From: RUG13409 sp045546135
Lineage (GTDB): Bacteria > Bacillota > Clostridia > Peptostreptococcales > Anaerovoracaceae
NCBI GenBank assembly: GCA_045546135.1
Contig: JAZQCD010000025.1
Coordinates: 13,542-77,541, forward strand
DNA length: 64,000 nucleotides
Direction of reading: 5' to 3'
Shown here: positions 42,521 to 48,807 of the stretch, one piece after another
Layout of the letters: each line of letters starts with the position of its first letter
Position numbering within the stretch: the stretch's first letter is position 1
Made by a program: the position numbers and the translations under genes
Notes under the pieces: generated by a model
Databases searched by the model: none
What the model saw: only the letters and a program-made list of their open reading frames with translations
Told to the model about the DNA's origin: nothing

Positions 42521-43257
42521 TCGCTATGGGCATAGTAACTGTTCTTTGGGAAAAATGGGTGGAATTCAGACGCGACTTTTACAAGATCACTGTCGCTGCC
42601 ATGATCTCTCCTTTAATGTATTTGATCATATTCGGTATGGGCATTCAGACCACATCTCACGGCGAACCCTACCTTCATTTTTTAGTGCCAGGCGTAGTAG
42701 CCATGTCTACAATGCACGGCTCATTTTCTGCTATCGTTCAGAATATGAGCACTCAAAGGCTTTATGAAAAGGCTTTGGACCAGGTCATGGTATCGCCTAC
42801 GCCTCTTTGGCAGTTCATTTTAGGCCAGGTCATAGGCGGGAGTTTAAGGGGCCTTTATGCAGGATGCGTAATACTCCTTCTTACTCTTCCGATCAGGACT
42901 GACCTTATCTTCAACGGGCTTTCAATACTCATCATGTTTTTAAACGGCATGGTCTTTTCTACCATAGCTTTGGTCCTTTCATTTACGGCAAAGAGCTATG
43001 CAGACCCGCCGAAGTTTACGTCGTATATAATCACGCCCATGTCCTTCCTTTGCAACACCTTCTTTTCAACGGAGCAGATGCCGTCAGGCTTTAGGCAGGC
43101 AGTATCACTGCTGCCTCTTTCTCAGGCATGCGACATGATAAGAAAGATAGCAAACGGACAGCCTGCAGGAAGCTTTGGTTTCATCATCCTTTTTGCATAC
43201 CTTGCAGTATTCGGGACCATAGCCGTAGTATTCATATATAAAAAGAAGAATCTCTAA
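42517..43257 (+). CDS. ABC-2 type exporter, membrane subunit
   Basis: The protein is 246 aa from a GTG that overlaps the upstream stop. Six hydrophobic segments are visible (about 22-45, 57-75, 103-130, 137-160, 167-185, 215-240). The ABC-2 signature LLPLSQACDMIRKIANGQPA is near 200-219. It pairs with the preceding ATPase as a full exporter. Confidence 0.9.
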   Translation: MIAMGIVTVLWEKWVEFRRDFYKITVAAMISPLMYLIIFGMGIQTTSHGEPYLHFLVPGVVAMSTMHGSFSAIVQNMSTQRLYEKALDQVMVSPTPLWQFILGQVIGGSLRGLYAGCVILLLTLPIRTDLIFNGLSILIMFLNGMVFSTIALVLSFTAKSYADPPKFTSYIITPMSFLCNTFFSTEQMPSGFRQAVSLLPLSQACDMIRKIANGQPAGSFGFIILFAYLAVFGTIAVVFIYKKKNL

Positions 43258-43268
43258 AGGGGGCAGCC

Positions 43269-44420
43269 ATGGATAAGAAAAGAAACAATAAAGACAGAAC
43301 ATCCTTTGGCAGGTCCGCAAAGAGGTTTGGCATCGTATTAATTTGCCTCATGCTCATATGCCTTCAGGCAGCAATGCCAATGAGCCTCGTTTTTGCGGAG
43401 AGCGCTGAAGAGACGGAGACAAACGATACAGCAGAAAGGATATTAAGAGCCCAAAAAGAGATACGTACAAAAAAGGCCGGCAGATACGGCATGGTACCTA
43501 TCTATGGAAAGGACCTAAAGGACGGGACCTACGATATTACTGTAGATTCCACTTCGCCATTCTTTAAAGTAAGGAAAGGATCCATAACTGTAAAGGACGG
43601 CGAGATCACAGGAAGCATCACCATAGGAAGTACCAGCTACCTTTATGTATATCCTGGAACAAAGCCTGATGCATCAAGAGCAGATCCCAGCACTTGGGTA
43701 TCTCCTACTATTGCAGATGGCAGGACCACCTTTACTTTCCCCATCGAAGCTCTAGACAAAGAGCTCGATTGCGCAGCTTTCAGTAAAGCAAGAGAAAAGT
43801 GGTACGACAGAAAAATAGTATTCAATGCCTACAGCCTTCCTGAAGAAGCTCTCCTTATTAAGCTTCCTGATTATGACCTCATAGAAATGGCTATCTCATC
43901 TTTAGATGCCGGCATGAGCGAAGACATACTCGATGACAACAAGTACAAGCAGGGTGGTTCCGAAGGATCTCCCGAAGCTATAGCAATAGACATGCCTGAC
44001 GGGGAATACTCCATAGAAGTAAATCTCATAGGAGGAAGCGGCAGAGCCAGCGTCAGTTCCCCTACCCTTATGGTAGTAAGAGACGGAAAGGCCTACGCAA
44101 GGCTCATTTGGAGCAGCCCCTATTACGACTATATGGTAGTTGACGACACCATGTACAAAAACCTGATAGTCGACGGCGGCAACTCCCAATTCGAGATACC
44201 CATCACTCTCATGGACGATCCAATGTCTGTAGTAGCTGATACCACTGCCATGGGCGACAACCTGGAAATAGAATATGCACTTACCTTCTATTCCGACACT
44301 GTAGGAGAAAAGGGAGCCATCCCTCAGGAGGCAGCAAAGCTTGTTTTGGTCATAGCTGCAGCCATCATAGTGGGCGGCGGAGTGCTCAACTACTTTGTAA
44401 AGAAGCATCGAGCAGCTTAA
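43269..44420 (+). CDS. Membrane-anchored surface protein with two tandem binding-type domains
   Basis: The protein is 383 aa: signal peptide (about 17-45, ending SLVFAESA), domain 1 at about 70-195, domain 2 at about 235-350, and a C-terminal membrane helix (LVLVIAAAIIVGGGVLNYFV) followed by KKHRAA; no LPXTG motif. Domain 1 (GTYDITVDSTSPFFKVRKGS, ITVKDGEITGSITIGSTSYL, ALDKELDCAAFSKAREKWYD) is homologous by eye to the small lipoprotein at 39.2 kb. Domain 2 (DGEYSIEVNLIGGSGRASVS, WSSPYYDYMVVDDTMYKN) is a related beta-sandwich with a Tyr-rich strand. These may be haem/tetrapyrrole-binding (NEAT-like) modules feeding the importer downstream. Confidence 0.7.
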   Translation: MDKKRNNKDRTSFGRSAKRFGIVLICLMLICLQAAMPMSLVFAESAEETETNDTAERILRAQKEIRTKKAGRYGMVPIYGKDLKDGTYDITVDSTSPFFKVRKGSITVKDGEITGSITIGSTSYLYVYPGTKPDASRADPSTWVSPTIADGRTTFTFPIEALDKELDCAAFSKAREKWYDRKIVFNAYSLPEEALLIKLPDYDLIEMAISSLDAGMSEDILDDNKYKQGGSEGSPEAIAIDMPDGEYSIEVNLIGGSGRASVSSPTLMVVRDGKAYARLIWSSPYYDYMVVDDTMYKNLIVDGGNSQFEIPITLMDDPMSVVADTTAMGDNLEIEYALTFYSDTVGEKGAIPQEAAKLVLVIAAAIIVGGGVLNYFVKKHRAA

Positions 44421-44434
44421 GGAAGGAAAACAAA

Positions 44435-45046
44435 ATGTCTTACTTTCCAATACTTATACAATTTGATGATGCCAAGGTCCTCATTGCAGGGGGCGGCGCT
44501 ATTGCTCTTCATAAGGCAGAGCTTCTTTCAAAGCAGGGAGCAGATGTGACTGTCATAGCTCCTGAGATCTGCGATGAGATAAGAGCCCTTCCTGTAAAAC
44601 TTGAAGAGCGCTGCATCAGAAAAGGAGATGCCAAAGGAAAAGTCTTAGTTGCGGACGCCAGCGGATCGAAGGAAGCAGAAGAAATCCTTTCAAAGGAATG
44701 CAAAGAGGAAGGCATACCCTACAACTGCGCAGGCCATGGGGATGCCTGCACTGCCATATTCCCTGCAGTCTTTAAGAAGGGCCGAACAACAGTTGCAGTG
44801 TCAAGCCTTGGAGCAAGCCCTCCTGCAAGCGTATGGCTTAGAGACCTTCTTGCAAAAGAAGTCCCTGAAAACATGGACGAGATCTTAGAGCGCATGGCGG
44901 AGATAAGAGGCCTTGCAAAGGAAAAGATCGATGGACAGGCAAGGAGAAAAGAATTCTTTCATGAAGCCTTAAGAAAGATGATAGACAGCGGAGAGGTCCT
45001 ATCTGATGAAGATCTCAAGGAAATATTATCAAGGTATGTAGGGTGA
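44435..45046 (+). CDS. sirC: Precorrin-2 dehydrogenase / siroheme synthase N-terminal-type protein
   Basis: The protein is 203 aa. A Rossmann fold opens FPILIQFDDAKVLIAGGGAI, followed by ALHKAELLSKQGADVTVIAP. The family motif is NCAGHGDACTAIFPAVFKKG and TVAVSSLGASPPASVWLRDL. It oxidises precorrin-2 to sirohydrochlorin with NAD+, the substrate of CbiK. The fused methyltransferase of CysG is absent. Its presence between a surface protein and an importer, away from other cobalamin genes, is notable. Confidence 0.88.
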   Translation: MSYFPILIQFDDAKVLIAGGGAIALHKAELLSKQGADVTVIAPEICDEIRALPVKLEERCIRKGDAKGKVLVADASGSKEAEEILSKECKEEGIPYNCAGHGDACTAIFPAVFKKGRTTVAVSSLGASPPASVWLRDLLAKEVPENMDEILERMAEIRGLAKEKIDGQARRKEFFHEALRKMIDSGEVLSDEDLKEILSRYVG

Positions 45047-45152
45047 GGCTTCACCCATATATATAAAAATAATAGAAAAGGTAGTAAAGAAGATCCGCTG
45101 TCTGATAAAGGAGTTAAAGAGTTCAAAGACGCAGCGGAAAAAAGGAGAAGAA

Positions 45153-46112
45153 ATGAAACACAAAAGCATTAGACTCATAGCACTTTTTCTTTGCATCGCA
45201 ATGCTTGCAGCATGCGGAGCAGGCGGAAAAGAAGAAGGAAAAAAGGATACGGAGTGGACTCCTGTCACAGTAACAGATGACCTTGGAAGAGAAGTCACTA
45301 TAGACGAACAGCCAAAGGCAGTAGCTGCTATCATGGGAAGCTTTGCTGATACATGGGTGCTCGCAGGAGGAGAACTCAAAGCAGCAGTCCATGATGCATG
45401 GGAAGACTTTGACCTGAACCTTCCCGAAGGCACAGTAGACCTTGGAAAATATAACGCGATCAGCCTCGAGCAGCTCTTCAGTGCAGAAGTAGACCTTGTC
45501 ATAGGCAGCGCAAATACAAAGAAACAGGTAGACCTTAAGGATACCCTCGAGCAGGCAGGAGTAAAGACACTTTACTTCAACGTCAACAGCTTTGATGACT
45601 ACCTCAGGATGCTCAAGGTATGCACAGACATTACAGGAAGAGAAGACCTTTACCAAAAGAACGGACTTGACATTCAGTCTGTCATAACAGGAGTCAAAGA
45701 AGACGCTTTAAAGAAAGCTTCCGAAAAAGGAGCTCCAAAAGTACTCTTTGTTAGAGCGGCAGCATCAACAGTCAAAGCAAAAGGATCTGATGACACGGTC
45801 CTTGGCATCATGCTCAAAGACCTTGGAGCAAACAACATAGCAGACAGCACAAGCCTTCTTGACGACTTAAGCATAGAAGTCATCATCAAGGAAGATCCTG
45901 ATATGATATTCATCACAGAGCAGGGTTCTGACAGCGAAGGCATAAAGAAGGCTCTTGGAGACGCTCTTACAAACAACCCTGCATGGTCAGGCCTTACAGC
46001 AGTTAAGGAAGGAAGAGTCTTCTATATGGACAAGACTCTTTATCACTTAAAGCCAAATGACCGCTGGGGCGAAGCATATACACAGCTTGCAGAGATCCTC
46101 TACGGAAAATAA
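45153..46112 (+). CDS. FecB/BtuF-type ABC transporter substrate-binding lipoprotein
   Basis: The protein is 319 aa. The lipobox is AMLAACGAGG. The type III periplasmic-binding fold is seen in VTVTDDLGREVTIDEQPKAV, LEQLFSAEVDLVIGSANTKK, EVIIKEDPDMIFITEQGSDS and the C-terminal GRVFYMDKTLYHLKPNDRWG. The family carries Fe-siderophores, haem or cobalamin. The cobalamin riboswitch context favours a corrinoid or related tetrapyrrole. AAAAGGAG precedes the ATG. Confidence 0.9.
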   Translation: MKHKSIRLIALFLCIAMLAACGAGGKEEGKKDTEWTPVTVTDDLGREVTIDEQPKAVAAIMGSFADTWVLAGGELKAAVHDAWEDFDLNLPEGTVDLGKYNAISLEQLFSAEVDLVIGSANTKKQVDLKDTLEQAGVKTLYFNVNSFDDYLRMLKVCTDITGREDLYQKNGLDIQSVITGVKEDALKKASEKGAPKVLFVRAAASTVKAKGSDDTVLGIMLKDLGANNIADSTSLLDDLSIEVIIKEDPDMIFITEQGSDSEGIKKALGDALTNNPAWSGLTAVKEGRVFYMDKTLYHLKPNDRWGEAYTQLAEILYGK

Positions 46113-46124
46113 AACGAAGTATCA

Positions 46125-47144
46125 GTGAATAAAGAACAAAGCAAAACTAAAAAGAAAAAAGAACTCCCTGGCACTCCTCTCATCATAGGAGGCATAACGC
46201 TCCTCCTTATCTCAGCAGTGCTCAACATCTGCGTAGGAGCATCGGGAGTTTCTCTTGGGAAACTGCTTACAGCGCTGTTCCAGGGCCCGGGCACTTCCAT
46301 GGCCCAGAGGATACTTTGGTATGTCAGGCTCCCAAGGACAGCTGCCTGCCTACTTGCAGGTGCAGGTCTTGCAATGTCAGGTACCATCATACAAAAGGTC
46401 CTTTCAAACAATCTGGCATCGCCGGGCACCATAGGCGTAAATGCAGGCGCCGGCTTTGCAGTAGCCCTTTGCTGCGGCCTTGGCATATATACGTCATGGG
46501 CCATAGCAGGAGCATCATTCCTTGGAGCTCTCGGCGCCACCTTCCTGGTAGTATCAGTTGGAAGGAAGGCTCACGCTTCAAAGACTACGGTGGTCCTTGG
46601 CGGCGTGGCAGTGACAGCATTCCTTAACGCTATGACAGAGACAGTCATAACCTTTGTACCGGATGCTGCTCTTTCCAGCAGGGACTTTAGAGTGGGAGGC
46701 TTTTCTGCTGTGAACCAGGCAAGGCTCCTTCCTGCAGCCATACTCATCATTGGAAGCATCATAGTAGTTACTTCCCTTGCCAATGAGCTTGACGTCCTCT
46801 CCCTTGGAGATGATACAGCAAAGTCTCTTGGAATGAACGTATCGATGGTAAGGAACGGACTCCTTACTCTTGCAGCTCTTCTTGCAGGAGCCTGCGTAAG
46901 CTTTGCAGGGATACTTGGCTTTGTAGGCCTCATAGTTCCTCATATGGCAAGAAGACTCATAGGAAATGAGAGCAAAAAGCTCCTTCCCTTTGCAGTGCTC
47001 CTTGGAGCAAGCTTTGTTTCCATCTGCGACCTGATCGCAAGGATGATATTTGCTCCTTTCGAGCTTCCTACAGGAATACTCATGAGCTTCCTCGGAGGAC
47101 CGTTCTTCATTTGGCTCCTTCGCAAAAAGAAAGGAGGCCTGTGA
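46125..47144 (+). CDS. FecCD/BtuC-type ABC transporter permease
   Basis: The protein is 339 aa from a GTG at 46125. About ten membrane helices are visible, with family segments RLPRTAACLLAGAGLAMSGT near 65-84 and GVNAGAGFAVA. The coupling-helix and C-terminal motif FAGILGFVGLIVPHMARRLI is near 263-282. It is 12 bp after the binding-protein gene and overlaps the ATPase gene by 1 bp (TGATG). Confidence 0.92.
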   Translation: MNKEQSKTKKKKELPGTPLIIGGITLLLISAVLNICVGASGVSLGKLLTALFQGPGTSMAQRILWYVRLPRTAACLLAGAGLAMSGTIIQKVLSNNLASPGTIGVNAGAGFAVALCCGLGIYTSWAIAGASFLGALGATFLVVSVGRKAHASKTTVVLGGVAVTAFLNAMTETVITFVPDAALSSRDFRVGGFSAVNQARLLPAAILIIGSIIVVTSLANELDVLSLGDDTAKSLGMNVSMVRNGLLTLAALLAGACVSFAGILGFVGLIVPHMARRLIGNESKKLLPFAVLLGASFVSICDLIARMIFAPFELPTGILMSFLGGPFFIWLLRKKKGGL

Positions 47145-47902
47145 TGATAAGGATAAAAGACCTTCATGTAGAATACGATGAAAAGGAAGTAGTCCATGGC
47201 CTCGATGCAGAGTTCCCGGACGGAAAGATCACAGTTATCATAGGACCTAATGGCTGCGGTAAGAGCACCACTGTCAAATCCATTATGAGGCTCGAGGACA
47301 GGACCAAAGGCACCATAGAGATCGACGGAAAAGATATAGGCAGCATATCCCAAAAGGACCTTGCAAGAGAGGTTGCTTATGTGTCTCAAAGCAAGAACAT
47401 AGCAGACATCTCAGTCTACAATCTGGTCCTTCACGGAAGGTTCCCATACCTTAGCTATCCAAGGCACTACAGAAAGGAAGATAAGGACAAGGTGGCAGAA
47501 GCCCTAAGGCTTACGGGCATGACGGATTATGCTGACAGAAAGCTCGAGAGCCTGTCAGGAGGACAGAGGCAAAAGGTATACATGGCCATGGCCCTTGCCC
47601 AGGATACAAAGACCATCATAATGGATGAGCCTACTACCTTCCTTGATGTTAAGAATCAATTCGAGATGATGGATCATGCCAAGTCACTAAAGGACATGGG
47701 CAAGACCATCATCATGATACTCCACGATTTTGAAGCAGTGCTTCACTATGCAGACAAAGTCATACTCATGGACGACGGCAGAGATATTTTGTCCGGGACT
47801 GCTGAGGAAGTGCTAAGGTCAAAGGAACTGGAGGAAGTCTTCGGAGTCCGCGCAGGCTTCTTTGAAGCAGAAGACAGCCTTCACATATATTTAAAGGCCT
47901 AA
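47144..47902 (+). CDS. FecE/BtuD-type ABC transporter ATP-binding protein
   Basis: The protein is 252 aa from MIRIKDLHVEYDEKEVVHGL; AAAGGAGG lies 8 nt upstream. Walker A is IIGPNGCGKSTTVKSI near 34-49, signature ESLSGGQRQKVYMAMALAQD near 135-154 and Walker B IIMDEPTTFLD near 160-170. It completes the importer and is the last gene before a terminator. Confidence 0.93.
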   Translation: MIRIKDLHVEYDEKEVVHGLDAEFPDGKITVIIGPNGCGKSTTVKSIMRLEDRTKGTIEIDGKDIGSISQKDLAREVAYVSQSKNIADISVYNLVLHGRFPYLSYPRHYRKEDKDKVAEALRLTGMTDYADRKLESLSGGQRQKVYMAMALAQDTKTIIMDEPTTFLDVKNQFEMMDHAKSLKDMGKTIIMILHDFEAVLHYADKVILMDDGRDILSGTAEEVLRSKELEEVFGVRAGFFEAEDSLHIYLKA

Positions 47903-47928
47903 ATAATTGGCGTACGCAATGAAGCAGG

Positions 47929-47966
47929 CCCCTTTCGCTGGACAAACTTTAGCGAAAGGGGTTTTT
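47929..47966 (+). terminator. Terminator of the cobalamin-regulated transport operon
   Basis: CCCCTTTCGCT and AGCGAAAGGGG form a perfect 11-bp stem followed by TTTTTATCT. The next 165 bp up to the csoR promoter contain no gene. Confidence 0.95.
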
Positions 47967-48133
47967 ATCTCATTGAGCTTTTACATATCGTGCATGATTA
48001 TCTGACCGTGCGAATAGTAAGGTATCGACAAAACTTTGGCAATGTTATCGAAATGTTCAGCAATGTTATTGCAATGTCCGGCAATGTTTGATCGCCGCAA
48101 GATCTAAAGGCGGTGATTTTTTTATGAACGATA

Positions 48134-48162
48134 TTGACATATACCCTGTGGGGGTATATTAT
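48134..48162 (+). promoter_or_regulatory. csoR promoter with operator in the spacer
   Basis: TTGACA (48134-48139) and TATTAT (48157-48162) are 17 bp apart. The operator ATACCC-TGTGG-GGGTAT (48141-48157) fills the spacer, the expected position for a CsoR repressor. Confidence 0.85.
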
Positions 48163-48178
48163 TGTGACAAACCAAAGG

Positions 48179-48195
48179 ATACCCTGTAGGGGTAT
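48179..48195. promoter_or_regulatory. Second CsoR-type operator
   Basis: ATACCCTGTAGGGGTAT is a near-perfect palindrome 38 bp downstream of the first and lies in the transcribed leader. Two sites suggest tight or cooperative repression. Confidence 0.8.
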
Positions 48196-48252
48196 AACAA
48201 GGATAAAACGACTTTGCATAAGACCGTATAGCGGTCATGAAAGGAGGGCGCC

Positions 48253-48606
48253 GTGTCAGAGCTTACTCAGGAAGAATATATAAATGAAAAGTGCAAAAAG
48301 TGCGCTCATGTGGATATCTGCACCAGCGAAAAGAAGACTAACAGAGATGGGGCCTCAAAGAAGAAACTCCTCAACAGACTTGCAAGGATAGAAGGCCAGA
48401 TAAGAGGTCTCGAAAAGATGGTAGAAGACGACCGCTACTGCATGGACGTATTGACTCAGTCATCAGCTATAAGCTCAGCCATGAACTCCTTTAACAAGGA
48501 GGTCCTTATAAACCACATAAGGAACTGCGTAACAGCAAATATCAAGGCAGGAAATGATGAGATCGTAGAAGAGATGCTGGGGATGCTTCAAAAACTCATG
48601 AAGTGA
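48253..48606 (+). CDS. csoR: Copper-sensing transcriptional repressor CsoR
   Basis: The protein is 117 aa from a GTG preceded by GGAGGG. The DUF156 fold is seen in LLNRLARIEGQIRGLEKMVE. The Cu(I) ligands Cys-His-Cys are visible in DDRYCMDVLTQ, LINHIRNC. An N-terminal extension of about 35 residues contains four additional Cys/His (EKCKKCAHVDICTSE), not typical of CsoR, which could bind another metal. It probably represses itself and the copA gene through the two operators upstream. A large inverted repeat separates it from copA. Confidence 0.92.
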   Translation: MSELTQEEYINEKCKKCAHVDICTSEKKTNRDGASKKKLLNRLARIEGQIRGLEKMVEDDRYCMDVLTQSSAISSAMNSFNKEVLINHIRNCVTANIKAGNDEIVEEMLGMLQKLMK

Positions 48607-48620
48607 TCAAAGCGGCGCAG

Positions 48621-48774
48621 CCTGCCTTATTACCGCTCAAAGCACCTCAGGATAACACGACTATGCCTTTTTGAGAGCTTTTGCGCTCGCCATGGGCTGC
48701 CGCCCGCTTGCGCAAAGCTCTTAGCAAAAAGTCATAGTCTATCCTTCGAAGTGCTTTTCGGGCGAATAAGGCAG
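48621..48774. repeat. Large imperfect inverted repeat between csoR and copA
   Basis: Arms of about 65 bp (48621-48686 and 48709-48774) pair nearly end to end: GCCTTATT with AATAAGGC, AAAGCAC with GTGCTTT, GGATA with TATCC, GACTATG with CATAGTC, TTTTTG with CAAAAAG, AGAGCTTT with AAAGCTCT, GCGC with GCGC. The loop is about 22 nt. As RNA it would be one long hairpin ahead of copA. It may be a MITE-like insertion or a regulatory or processing element. Confidence 0.8.
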
Positions 48775-48807
48775 GACACGCCATATCGATAGATTTAGGA
48801 GTAAATA

